A DNA stretch of 64,000 bases from positions 79,818,829 through 79,882,828 of the forward strand of contig OY804588.1 in NCBI GenBank assembly GCA_963680875.1, written 5' to 3'. The DNA comes from Bathymodiolus brooksi (lineage: Eukaryota; Mollusca; Bivalvia; Mytilida; Modiolidae). Positions 36,370 through 48,277 of this stretch are shown here, piece after piece. The notes under the pieces were generated by a model. The model made no database searches, was not told where the DNA came from, and worked only from the letters and a program-made list of their open reading frames with translations. A program made the position numbers and the translations under genes. The first letter of the stretch is position 1; each line of letters begins with the position of its first letter.

Positions 36370-38474
36370 GGGTTCGTTGTTGTTCTATCTTTGGTTTTCT
36401 ATGTAGTGTTTTACTGTAATTTATTTTAGTAGGGTTCGTTGTTGTTTTCTCTTTGGTTTTCTATGTAGTGTTTTACTGTAATTTATTTGAGTAGAGTTCG
36501 TTGTTGTTCTATCTTTGGTTTTCTTTGTAGTGTTTTACCGTAATTTATTTTAGTAGGGTTCGTTGTTGTTTTCTCTTTGGTTTTCTATGTAGTGTTTTAC
36601 TGTAATTTATTTGAGTAGAGTTCGTTGTTGTTCTATCTCTGGTTTTCTATGTAGTGTTTTACCGTAATCTGTTTTAGTAGGGTTCGTTGTTGTTCTATCT
36701 TTTGTTTTCTATGTAGTGTTTTACTGTAATCTGTTTTAGTAGGGTTCGTTGTTGTTCTATCTCTAGTTTTCTATGTAGTGTTTTACCGTAATCTGCTGTC
36801 GTCGGGTTCGTTGTTGTTCTATCTTTGGTTTTCTAGTAGTGTTTTACCGTAATCTGTTTTAGTGGGGTTCGTTGTTGTTCTATCTTTGGTTTTCTATGTA
36901 GTGTTTTACTGCAATCTGTTTTAGTGGGGTTCGTGTTGTTCTATCTTTGGTTTTCTATGTAGTGTTTTACCGTAATCTGCTTTCGTGGGGTTCGTTGTTG
37001 TTCTATCTCTGGTTTTCCATGTAGTGTTTTACTGTAATCTGTTTTCGTGGGGTTCGTTGTTATTCTATCTCTGGTTTTCTATGTAGTGTTTTACCGTAAT
37101 CTGCTTTAGTAGGGTTCGTTGTTATTCTATCTCTGGTTTTCTATGTAGTGTTTTACCGTAATCTGCTTTCGTGGGGTTCTTTGTTGTTCTATCTCTGGTT
37201 TTCTATGTAGTGTTTTATCGTAATCTGTTTTAGTGGGGTTCGTTGTTGTTCTATCTTTGGTTTTCTATGTAGTGTTTTACCGTAATCTGTTTTAGTGGGG
37301 TTCGTTGTTGTTTTATCTTTGGTTTTCTATGTAGTGTTTTACCGTAATCTGTTTTAGTAGAGTTCGTTGTTGTTCTATCTTTGGTTTTCTATGTAGTGTT
37401 TTACCGTAATCTGCTTTAGTGGGGTTCGTTGTTGTTTTATCTTTGGTTTTCTATGTAGTGTTTTACTGTAATCTGTTTTAGTAGGGTTCGTTGTTGTTTT
37501 ATCTTTGGTTTTCTATGTAGTGTTTTACCGTAATCTGCTTTCGTGGGGTTCGTTGTTGTTCTATCTTTGGTTTTCTATGCAGAGTTTTACCGTAATCTGT
37601 TTTAGTGGGGTTCGTTGTTGTTCTATCTTTGGTTTTCTATGTAGTGTTTTACCGTAATCTGCTTTCGTGGGGTTCGTTGTTGTTCTATCTCTGGTTTTCT
37701 ATGTAGTGTTTTACCGTAATCTGTTTTCGTGGGGTTCTTTGTTGTTCTATCTCTGGTTTTCTATGTAGTGTTTTACTGTAATCTGTTTTCGTGGGGTTCG
37801 TTGTTATTCTATCTCTGGTTTTCTATGTAGTGTTTTATTGTAATTTGTTTTAGTAGGGTTCGTTGTTGTTCTATATTTGGTTTTCTATGTAGTGTTTTAC
37901 CGTAATCTGTTTTAGTAGGGTTCGTTGTTGTTCTATCTTTGGTTTTCTATGTAGTGTTTTACTGTAATCTGTTTTAGTGGGGTTCGTGTTGTTCTATCTT
38001 TGGTTTTCTATGTAGTGTTTTACCGTAATCTGCTTTCGTGGGGTTCGTTGTTGTTCTATCTTTGGTTTTCTATGTAGTGTTTTACCGTAATCTGTTTTAG
38101 TGGGTTTAGTTGTTATTCTATCTCTGGTTTTCTATGTAGTGTTTTACCGTAATCTGTTTTAGGGGGGTTAGTTGTTATTCTATCTTTGGTTTTCTATGTA
38201 GTGTTTTACCGTAATCTGTTTTAGGGGGGTTAGTTGTTATTCTATCTCTGGTTTTCTATGTAGTGTTTTACCGTAATCTGTTTTAGGGGGGTTAGTTGTT
38301 ATTCTATCTTTGGTTTTCTATGTAGTGTTTTACCGTAATCTGTTTTAGGGGGGTTAGTTGTTATTCTATCTTTGGTTTTCTATGTAGTGTTTTACTGTAA
38401 TCTGTTTTAGGGGGATTAGTTGTTATTCTATCTCTGGTTTTCTATGTAGTGTTTTACCGTAATCTGTTTTAGTA
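36370..38474. repeat. Tandem unit M1 (2,105 bp)
   Basis: First copy of a tandem duplication. It opens with TTATTTTAG and TTATTTGAG monomers and GTTTTCTCTTTGG (36,420-36,620), passes a beta CTAGTAG marker at 36833 and a CTGCAATC plus CGTGTTGTTC pair near 36,910-36,935, and ends in five monomers with runs of five or six G (about 38,160-38,430). Compared with copy 2 it lacks two monomers (124 bp) just before the CTCTAGTTTTC monomer near 36,770, which shifts the offset from 2,105 to 2,229 bp. Confidence 0.8.
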
Positions 38475-40700
38475 GGGTTCGTTGTTGTTCTATCTTTGGT
38501 TTTCTATGTAGTGTTTTACTGTAATTTATTTTAGTAGGGTTCGTTGTTGTTTTCTCTTTGGTTTTCTATGTAGTGTTTTACTGTAATTTATTTGAGTAGA
38601 GTTCGTTGTTGTTCTATCTTTGGTTTTCTTTGTAGTGTTTTACCGTAATTTATTTTAGTAGGGTTCGTTGTTGTTTTCTCTTTGGTTTTCTATGTAGTGT
38701 TTTACTGTAATTTATTTGAGTAGAGTTCGTTGTTGTTCTATCTCTGGTTTTCTATGTAGTGTTTTACCGTAATCTGTTTTAGTAGGGTTCGTTGTTGTTC
38801 TATCTTTTGTTTTCTATGTAGTGTTTTACTGTAATCTGTTTTAGTAGGGTTCGTTGTTGTTCTATCTTTGGTTTTCTATGTAGTGTTTTATCGTAATCTG
38901 CTTTCGTGGGGTTCGTTGTTGTTCTATCTTTGGTTTTCTATGTAGTGTTTTACCGTAATCTGTCTTAGTAGGGTTCGTTGTTGTTCTATCTCTAGTTTTC
39001 TATGTAGTGTTTTACCGTAATCTGCTGTCGTCGGGTTCGTTGTTGTTCTATCTTTGGTTTTCTAGTAGTGTTTTACCGTAATCTGTTTTAGTGGGGTTCG
39101 TTGTTGTTCTATCTTTGGTTTTCTATGTAGTGTTTTACTGCAATCTGTTTTAGTGGGGTTCGTGTTGTTCTATCTTTGGTTTTCTATGTAGTGTTTTACC
39201 GTAATCTGCTTTCGTGGGGTTCGTTGTTGTTCTATCTCTGGTTTTCCATGTAGTGTTTTACTGTAATCTGTTTTCGTGGGGTTCGTTGTTATTCTATCTC
39301 TGGTTTTCTATGTAGTGTTTTACCGTAATCTGCTTTAGTAGGGTTCGTTGTTATTCTATCTCTGGTTTTCTATGTAGTGTTTTACCGTAATCTGCTTTCG
39401 TGGGGTTCTTTGTTGTTCTATCTCTGGTTTTCTATGTAGTGTTTTATCGTAATCTGTTTTAGTGGGGTTCGTTGTTGTTCTATCTTTGGTTTTCTATGTA
39501 GTGTTTTACCGTAATCTGTTTTAGTGGGGTTCGTTGTTGTTTTATCTTTGGTTTTCTATGTAGTGTTTTACCGTAATCTGTTTTAGTAGAGTTCGTTGTT
39601 GTTCTATCTTTGGTTTTCTATGTAGTGTTTTACCGTAATCTGCTTTAGTGGGGTTCGTTGTTGTTTTATCTTTGGTTTTCTATGTAGTGTTTTACTGTAA
39701 TCTGTTTTAGTAGGGTTCGTTGTTGTTTTATCTTTGGTTTTCTATGTAGTGTTTTACCGTAATCTGCTTTCGTGGGGTTCGTTGTTGTTCTATCTTTGGT
39801 TTTCTATGCAGAGTTTTACCGTAATCTGTTTTAGTGGGGTTCGTTGTTGTTCTATCTTTGGTTTTCTATGTAGTGTTTTACCGTAATCTGCTTTCGTGGG
39901 GTTCGTTGTTGTTCTATCTCTGGTTTTCTATGTAGTGTTTTACCGTAATCTGTTTTCGTGGGGTTCTTTGTTGTTCTATCTCTGGTTTTCTATGTAGTGT
40001 TTTACTGTAATCTGTTTTCGTGGGGTTCGTTGTTATTCTATCTCTGGTTTTCTATGTAGTGTTTTATTGTAATTTGTTTTAGTAGGGTTCGTTGTTGTTC
40101 TATATTTGGTTTTCTATGTAGTGTTTTACCGTAATCTGTTTTAGTAGGGTTCGTTGTTGTTCTATCTTTGGTTTTCTATGTAGTGTTTTACTGTAATCTG
40201 TTTTAGTGGGGTTCGTGTTGTTCTATCTTTGGTTTTCTATGTAGTGTTTTACCGTAATCTGCTTTCGTGGGGTTCGTTGTTGTTCTATCTTTGGTTTTCT
40301 ATGTAGTGTTTTACCGTAATCTGTTTTAGTGGGTTTAGTTGTTATTCTATCTCTGGTTTTCTATGTAGTGTTTTACCGTAATCTGTTTTAGGGGGGTTAG
40401 TTGTTATTCTATTTTTGGTTTTCTATGTAGTGTTTTACCGTAATCTGTTTTAGGGGGGTTAGTTGTTATTCTATCTCTGGTTTTCTATGTAGTGTTTTAC
40501 CGTAATCTGTTTTAGGGGGGTTAGTTGTTATTCTATCTTTGGTTTTCTATGTAGTGTTTTACCGTAATCTGTTTTAGGGGGGTTAGTTGTTATTCTATCT
40601 TTGGTTTTCTATGTAGTGTTTTACTGTAATCTGTTTTAGGGGGATTAGTTGTTATTCTATCTCTGGTTTTCTATGTAGTGTTTTACCGTAATCTGTTTTA
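38475..40700. repeat. Tandem unit M2 (about 2,226 bp), second copy of M1
   Basis: Repeats M1 with the marker at 39062 (36833 in M1) and GGGGATTAG near 40,640 (38,411 in M1), both offset by 2,229 bp. It keeps the two monomers missing from M1. A private change is CTATTTTTGG near 40,410. The same group recurs again from about 46.2 kb at an offset of 7,189 bp (39062 to 46251), with internal indels. Confidence 0.8.
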
Positions 40701-41646
40701 GGGGGGTTAGTTGTTATTCTATCTTTGGTTTTCTATGTAGTGTTTTACCGTAATCTGTTTTAGGAGTTTAGTTGTTATTCTATCTTTGGTTTTCTATGTA
40801 GTGTTTTACCGTAATCTGTTTTAGTAGGGATCGTTGTTGTTCTATCTTTGGTTTTCTATGTAGTGTTTTAACCGTAATCTGTTTTAGTAGAGTTCGTTGT
40901 TGTTCTATCTTTGGTTTTCTATGTAGTGTTTTACCGTAATCTGCTTTCGTGGGGTTCTTTGTTGTTCTATCTCTGGTTTTCTATGTAGTGTTTTATCGTA
41001 ATCTGTTTTAGTAGGGTTCGTTGTTGTTCTATCTCTGGTTTTCTATGTAGTGTTTTATCGTAATCTGTTTTAGTGGGGTTCGTTGTTGTTCTATCTTTGG
41101 TTTTCTATGTAGTGTTTTACCGTAATCTGCTTTCGTGGGGTTCGTTGTTGTTCTATCTTTGGTTTTCTATGTAGAGTTTTACCGTAATCTGTTTTAGTGG
41201 GGTTCGTTGTTGTTCTATCTTTGGTTTTCTATGTAGTGTTTTACCGTAATCTGCTTTCGTGGGGTTCGTTGTTGTTCTATCTCTGGTTTTCTATGTAGTG
41301 TTTTACCGTAATCTGTTTTAGTGGGGTTCTTTGTTGTTCTATCTCTGGTTTTCTATGTAGTGTTTTATCATAATCTGCTTTCGTGGGGTTCGTTGTTGTT
41401 CTATCTTTGATTTTCTATGTAGTGTTTTACTGTAATTTGTTTTAGTAGGGTTCGTTGTTGTTCTATCTTTGGTTTTCTATGTAGTGTTTTACTGTAATCT
41501 GTTTTAGTAGGGTTCGTTGTTGTTTTATCTTTGGTTTTCTATGTAGTGTTTTACCGTAATCTGTCTTAGTAGGGTTCGTTGTTGTTCTATCTCTGGTTTT
41601 CTATGTAGTGTTTTACCGTAATCTGCTTTCGTCGGGTTCGTTGTTG
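40701..41646. repeat. Mixed segment after M2
   Basis: Begins with the end of the six-G run and an AGGAGTTTAG monomer (near 40,764), then AGTAGGGATCG near 40,825 and a TTTTAACCG monomer near 40,867. Ordinary TTTCGTGG, AGTGGGG, GTAGAG and CTTTGATTTTC monomers follow, ending in a GCTTTCGTCGG monomer near 41,627. Here TCGTCGG is followed by a GTAGAG monomer and not by the CTAGTAG marker. The part from about 41,100 to 41,540 reappears near 44,260-44,700. Confidence 0.72.
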
Positions 41647-43009
41647 TTCTATCTTTGGTTTTCTATGTAGAGTTTTAACGTAATTTGTTTTAGTAGGGTT
41701 CGTTGTTGTTCTAACTTTGGTTTTCTATGTAGTGTTTTACCGTAATCTGTTTTAGTGGGGTTAGTTGTTATTCTATCTCTGGTTTTCTATGTAGTGTTTT
41801 ACCGTAATCTGCTTTCGTGGGGTTCGTTGTTGTTCTATCTCTGGTTTTCTATGTAGTGTTTTACCGTAATCTGTTTTAGTGGGGTTCGTTGTTGTTCTAT
41901 CTCTGGTTTTCTATGTAGTGTTTTACCGTAATCTGCTTTCGTGGGGTTCGTTGTTGTTCTATCTTTGGTTTTCTATGTAGTGTTTTACCGTAATCTGCTT
42001 TCGTGGGGTTCGTTGTTGTTCTATCTCTGGTTTTCTATGTAGTGTTTTACCGTAATCTGCTTTCGTGGGGTTCGTTGTTGTTCTATCTCTGGTTTTCTAT
42101 GTAGTGTTTTACCGTAATCTGCTTTCGTGGGGTTCGTTGTTGTTTTATCTCTGGTTTTCTATGTAGTGTTTTACTGTAATCTGTTTTAGTGGGGTTCGTT
42201 GTTGTTCTATCTCTGGTTTTCTATGTAGTGTTTTACTGTAATCTGTTTTAGTGGGGTTCGTTGTTGTTCTATCTTTGGTTTTCTATGTAGTGTTTTACCG
42301 TAATCTGTTTTAGTAGGGTTCGTTGTTGTTCTATCTTTTGTTTTCTATGTAGTGTTTTACCGTAATCTGTTTTAGTAGGGTTCGTTGTTGTTCTATCTTT
42401 TGTTTTCTATGTAGTGTTTTACCGTAATCTGTTTTAGTAGGGTTCGTTGTTGTTCTATCTTTGGTTTTCTATGTAGTGTTTTACTGTAATCTGTTTTAGT
42501 AGGGATCGTTGTTGTTCTATCTTTGGTTTTCTATGTAGTGTTTTACCGTAATCTGTTTTAGTAGGGTTCGTTGTTGTTCTATCTTTGATTTTCTATGTAG
42601 TGTTTTACTGTAATTTATTTTAGTAGGGTTCGTTGTTGTTTTCTCTTTGGTTTTCTATGTAGTGTTTTACTGTAATTTATTTGAGTAGAGTTCGTTGTTG
42701 TTCTATCTCTGGTTTTCTATGTAGTGTTTTACCGTAATCTGTTTTAGTAGGGTTCGTTGTTGTTCTATCTTTTGTTTTCTATGTAGTGTTTTACTGTAAT
42801 CTGTTTTAGTAGGGTTCGTTGTTGTTCTATCTTTGGTTTTCTATGTAGTGTTTTATCGTAATCTGCTTTCGTGGGGTTCGTTGTTGTTCTATCTTTGGTT
42901 TTCTATGTAGTGTTTTACCGTAATCTGTCTTAGTAGGGTTCGTTGTTGTTCTATCTCTGGTTTTCTATGTAGTGTTTTACCGTAATCTGCTTTCGTCGGG
43001 TTCGTTGTT
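41647..43009. repeat. Tandem unit N1 (1,363 bp, 22 monomers)
   Basis: Starts with a monomer carrying GTAGAGTTTTAACGTAA (an A at the second base of the usual ACCG) and contains CTAACTTTGG, three TCTTTTGTTTTC monomers, AGTAGGGATCG near 42,511 and the TTATTTTAG / TTATTTGAG pair. The length is 22 x 62 minus 1. The AACG landmark is at 41671, 43034 and 44894, giving offsets of 1,363 and 1,860 bp. Confidence 0.8.
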
Positions 43010-44869
43010 GTTCTATCTTTGGTTTTCTATGTAGAGTTTTAACGTAATTTGTTTTAGTAGGGTTCGTTGTTGTTCTAACTTTGGTTTTCTATGTAGTGTT
43101 TTACCGTAATCTGTTTTAGTGGGGTTAGTTGTTATTCTATCTCTGGTTTTCTATGTAGTGTTTTACCGTAATCTGCTTTCGTGGGGTTCGTTGTTGTTCT
43201 ATCTCTGGTTTTCTATGTAGTGTTTTACCGTAATCTGTTTTAGTGGGGTTCGTTGTTGTTCTATCTCTGGTTTTCTATGTAGTGTTTTACCGTAATCTGC
43301 TTTCGTGGGGTTCGTTGTTGTTCTATCTTTGGTTTTCTATGTAGTGTTTTACCGTAATCTGCTTTCGTGGGGTTCGTTGTTGTTCTATCTCTGGTTTTCT
43401 ATGTAGTGTTTTACCGTAATCTGCTTTCGTGGGGTTCGTTGTTGTTCTATCTCTGGTTTTCTATGTAGTGTTTTACCGTAATCTGCTTTCGTGGGGTTCG
43501 TTGTTGTTTTATCTCTGGTTTTCTATGTAGTGTTTTACTGTAATCTGTTTTAGTGGGGTTCGTTGTTGTTCTATCTCTGGTTTTCTATGTAGTGTTTTAC
43601 TGTAATCTGTTTTAGTGGGGTTCGTTGTTGTTCTATCTTTGGTTTTCTATGTAGTGTTTTACCGTAATCTGTTTTAGTAGGGTTCGTTGTTGTTCTATCT
43701 TTTGTTTTCTATGTAGTGTTTTACCGTAATCTGTTTTAGTAGGGTTCGTTGTTGTTCTATCTTTTGTTTTCTATGTAGTGTTTTACCGTAATCTGTTTTA
43801 GTAGGGTTCGTTGTTGTTCTATCTTTGGTTTTCTATGTAGTGTTTTACTGTAATCTGTTTTAGTAGGGATCGTTGTTGTTCTATCTTTGGTTTTCTATGT
43901 AGTGTTTTACCGTAATCTGTTTTAGTAGGGTTCGTTGTTGTTCTATCTTTGATTTTCTATGTAGTGTTTTACTGTAATTTATTTTAGTAGGGTTCGTTGT
44001 TGTTTTCTCTTTGGTTTTCTATGTAGTGTTTTACTGTAATTTATTTGAGTAGAGTTCGTTGTTGTTCTATCTCTGGTTTTCTATGTAGTGTTTTACCGTA
44101 ATCTGTTTTAGTAGGGTTCGTTGTTGTTCTATCTTTTGTTTTCTATGTAGTGTTTTACTGTAATCTGTTTTAGTAGGGTTCGTTGTTGTTCTATCTTTGG
44201 TTTTCTATGTAGTGTTTTATCGTAATCTGCTTTCGTGGGGTTCGTTGTTGTTCTATCTTTGGTTTTCTATGTAGTGTTTTACCGTAATCTGCTTTCGTGG
44301 GGTTCGTTGTTGTTCTATCTTTGGTTTTCTATGTAGAGTTTTACCGTAATCTGTTTTAGTGGGGTTCGTTGTTGTTCTATCTTTGGTTTTCTATGTAGTG
44401 TTTTACCGTAATCTGCTTTCGTGGGGTTCGTTGTTGTTCTATCTCTGGTTTTCTATGTAGTGTTTTACCGTAATCTGTTTTAGTGGGGTTCTTTGTTGTT
44501 CTATCTCTGGTTTTCTATGTAGTGTTTTATCATAATCTGCTTTCGTGGGGTTCGTTGTTGTTCTATCTTTGATTTTCTATGTAGTGTTTTACTGTAATTT
44601 GTTTTAGTAGGGTTCGTTGTTGTTCTATCTTTGGTTTTCTATGTAGTGTTTTACTGTAATCTGTTTTAGTAGGGTTCGTTGTTGTTTTATCTTTGGTTTT
44701 CTATATAGTGTTTTATCGTAATCTGCTTTCGTGGGGTTCGTTGTTGTTCTATCTTTGGTTTTCTATGTAGTGTTTTACCGTAATCTGTCTTAGTAGGGTT
44801 CGTTGTTGTTCTATCTCTGGTTTTCTATGTAGTGTTTTACCGTAATCTGCTTTCGTCGGGTTCGTTGTT
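43010..44869. repeat. Tandem unit N2 (1,860 bp, 30 monomers) with an eight-monomer insert
   Basis: Copy of N1 up to about 44,250. In place of the last few N1 monomers it carries a stretch (about 44,290-44,700) matching 41,100-41,540, then rejoins the common order and ends in GCTTTCGTCGG near 44,850. The net gain over N1 is 497 bp, eight monomers plus one base. The stretch could come from unequal exchange with the upstream segment or from gene conversion; the sequence does not distinguish them. Confidence 0.77.
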
Positions 44870-46234
44870 GTTCTATCTTTGGTTTTCTATGTAGAGTTTT
44901 AACGTAATTTGTTTTAGTAGGGTTCGTTGTTGTTCTAACTTTGGTTTTCTATGTAGTGTTTTACCGTAATCTGTTTTAGTGGGGTTAGTTGTTATTCTAT
45001 CTCTGGTTTTCTATGTAGTGTTTTACCGTAATCTGCTTTCGTGGGGTTCGTTGTTGTTCTATCTCTGGTTTTCTATGTAGTGTTTTACCGTAATCTGTTT
45101 TAGTGGGGTTCGTTGTTGTTCTATCTCTGGTTTTCTATGTAGTGTTTTACCGTAATCTGCTTTCGTGGGGTTCGTTGTTGTTCTATCTTTGGTTTTCTAT
45201 GTAGTGTTTTACCGTAATCTGCTTTCGTGGGGTTCGTTGTTGTTCTATCTCTGGTTTTCTATGTAGTGCTTTACCGTAATCTGCTTTCGTGGGGTTCGTT
45301 GTTGTTCTATCTCTGGTTTTCTATGTAGTGTTTTACCGTAATCTGCTTTCGTGGGGTTCGTTGTTGTTTTATCTCTGGTTTTCTATGTAGTGTTTTACTG
45401 TAATCTGTTTTAGTGGGGTTCGTTGTTGTTCTATCTCTGGTTTTCTATGTAGTGTTTTACTGTAATCTGTTTTAGTGGGGTTCGTTGTTGTTCTATCTTT
45501 GGTTTTCTATGTAGTGTTTTACCGTAATCTGTTTTAGTAGGGTTCGTTGTTGTTCTATCTTTTGTTTTCTATGTAGTGTTTTACCGTAATCTGTTTTAGT
45601 AGGGTTCGTTGTTGTTCTATCTTTTGTTTTCTATGTAGTGTTTTACCGTAATCTGTTTTAGTAGGGTTCGTTGTTGTTCTATCTTTGGTTTTCTATGTAG
45701 TGTTTTACTGTAATCTGTTTTAGTAGGGATCGTTGTTGTTCTATCTTTGGTTTTCTATGTAGTGTTTTACCGTAATCTGTTTTAGTAGGGTTCGTTGTTG
45801 GTCTATCTTTGATTTTCTATGTAGTGTTTTACTGTAATTTATTTTAGTAGGGTTCGTTGTTGTTTTCTCTTTGGTTTTCTATGTAGTGTTTTACTGTAAT
45901 TTATTTGAGTAGAGTTCGTTGTTGTTCTATCTCTGGTTTTCTATGTAGTGTTTTACCGTAATCTGTTTTAGTAGGGTTCGTTGTTGTTCTATCTTTTGTT
46001 TTCTATGTAGTGTTTTACTGTAATCTGTTTTAGTAGGGTTCGTTGTTGTTCTATCTTTGGTTTTCTATGTAGTGTTTTATCGTAATCTGCTTTCGTGGGG
46101 TTCGTTGTTGTTCTATCTTTGGTTTTCTATGTAGTGTTTTACCGTAATCTGTCTTAGTAGGGTTCGTTGTTGTTCTATCTCTAGTTTTCTATGTAGTGTT
46201 TTACCGTAATCTGCTGTCGTCGGGTTCGTTGTTG
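44870..46234. repeat. Tandem unit N3 (partial third copy)
   Basis: Repeats N2 at an offset of 1,860 bp, with private substitutions AGTGCTTTACC near 45,266 and GTTGGTCTATC near 45,799. It passes into a CTCTAGTTTTC monomer and a GCTGTCGTCGG monomer just before the CTAGTAG marker at 46251, leaving the N family and joining the M family order. Confidence 0.77.
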
Positions 46235-48277
46235 TTCTATCTTTGGTTTTCTAGTAGTGTTTTACCGTAATCTGTTTTAGTGGGGTTCGTTGTTGTTCTA
46301 TCTTTGGTTTTCTATGTAGTGTTTTACTGCAATCTGTTTTAGTGGGGTTTGTGTTGTTCTATCTTTGGTTTTCTATGTAGTGTTTTATCGTAATCTGCTT
46401 TCGTGGGGTTCGTTGTTGTTCTATCTCTGGTTTTCCATGTAGTGTTTTACTGTAATCTGTTTTCGTGGGGTTCGTTGTTATTCTATCTCTGGTTTTCTAT
46501 GTAGTGTTTTACCGTAATCTGCTTTAGTAGGGTTCGTTGTTATTCTATCTCTGGTTTGCTATGTAGTGTTTTACCGTAATCTGCTTTCGTGGGGTTCTTT
46601 GTTGTTCTATCTCTGGTTTTCTATGTAGTGTTTTATCGTAATCTGTTTTAGTAGGGTTCGTTGTTGTTCTATCTCTGGTTTTCTATGTAGTGTTTTATCG
46701 TAATCTGTTTTAGTGGGGTTCGTTGTTGTTCTATCTTTGGTTTTCTATGTAGTGTTTTACCGTAATCTGCTTTAGTGGGGTTCGTTGTTGTTTTATCTTT
46801 GGTTTTCTATGTAGTGTTTTATTGTAATCTGTTTTAGTAGGGTTCGTTGTTGTTTTATCTTTGGTTTTCTATGTAGTGTTTTACCGTAATCTGTTTTAGT
46901 GGGGTTCTTTGTTGTTCTATCTCTGGTTTTCTATGTAGTGTTTTACTGTAATCTGTTTTCGTGGGGTTCGTTGTTATTCTATCTCTGGTTTTCTATGTAG
47001 TGTTTTATTGTAATTTGTTTTAGTAGGGTTCGTTGTTGTTCTATATTTGGTTTTCTATGTAGTGTTTTACCGTAATCTGTTTTAGTAGGGTTCGTTGTTG
47101 TTCTATCTTTGGTTTTCTATGTAGTGTTTTACTGTAATCTGTTTTAGTGGGGTTCGTGTTGTTCTATCTTTGGTTTTCTATGTAGTGTTTTACCGTAATC
47201 TGCTTTCGTGGGGTTCGTTGTTGTTCTATCTTTGGTTTTCTATGTAGTGTTTTACCGTAATCTGTTTTAGTGGGTTTAGTTGTTATTCTATCTCTGGTTT
47301 TCTATGTAGTGTTTTACCGTAATCTGTTTTAGGGGGGTTAGTTGTTATTCTATCTTTGGTTTTCTATGTAGTGTTTTACCGTAATCTGTTTTAGGGGGGT
47401 TAGTTGTTATTCTATCTCTGGTTTTCTATGTAGTGTTTTACCGTAATCTGTTTTAGGGGGGTTAGTTGTTATTCTATCTTTGGTTTTCTATGTAGTGTTT
47501 TACCGTAATCTGTTTTAGGGGGGTTAGTTGTTATTCTATCTTTGGTTTTCTATGTAGTGTTTTACCGTAATCTGTTTTAGGGGGATTAGTTGTTATTCTA
47601 TCTCTGGTTTTCTATGTAGTGTTTTACCGTAATCTGTTTTAGGGGGGTTAGTTGTTATTCTATCTTTGGTTTTCTATGTAGTATTTTACCGTAATCTGTT
47701 TTAGGAGTTTAGTTGTTATTCTATCTTTGGTTTTCTATGTAGTGTTTTACCGTCATCTGTTTTAGTAGGGATCGTTGTTGTTCTATCTTTGGTTTTCTAT
47801 GTAGTGTTTTAACCGTAATCTGTTTTAGTAGAGTTCGTTGTTGTTCTATCTTTGGTTTTCTATGTAGTGTTTTACTGTAATTTATTTTAGTAGGGTTCGT
47901 TGTTGTTTTCTCTTTGGTTTTCTATGTAGTGTTTTACTGTAATTTATTTGAGTAGAGTTCGTTGTTGTTCTATCTCTGGTTTTCTATGTAGTGTTTTACC
48001 GTAATCTGTTTTAGTAGGGTTCGTTGTTGTTCTATCTTTTGTTTTCTATGTAGTGTTTTACTGTAATCTGTTTTAGTAGGGTTCGTTGTTGTTCTATCTT
48101 TGGTTTTCTATGTAGTGTTTTATCGTAATCTGCTTTCGTGGGGTTCGTTGTTGTTCTATCTTTGGTTTTCTATGTAGTGTTTTACCGTAATCTGTCTTAG
48201 TAGGGTTCGTTGTTGTTCTATCTCTAGTTTTCTATGTAGTGTTTTACCGTAATCTGCTGTCGGCGGGTTCGTTGTTG
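46235..48277. repeat. M-family unit M3 (2,043 bp)
   Basis: Corresponds to the segment from 39046 (offset 7,189 bp at the marker) with several monomers missing in the middle. It contains CTGCAATC near 46,328, GGGTTTGTGTTG near 46,345, GGTTTGCTATG near 46,555, a six-G run from about 47,334 to 47,650, AGGAGTTTAG near 47,702, GTCATCTG near 47,752 and AGTAGGGATCG near 47,765. At about 47,870 it restarts with TTATTTTAG monomers, the tandem junction leading into M4. Confidence 0.77.
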
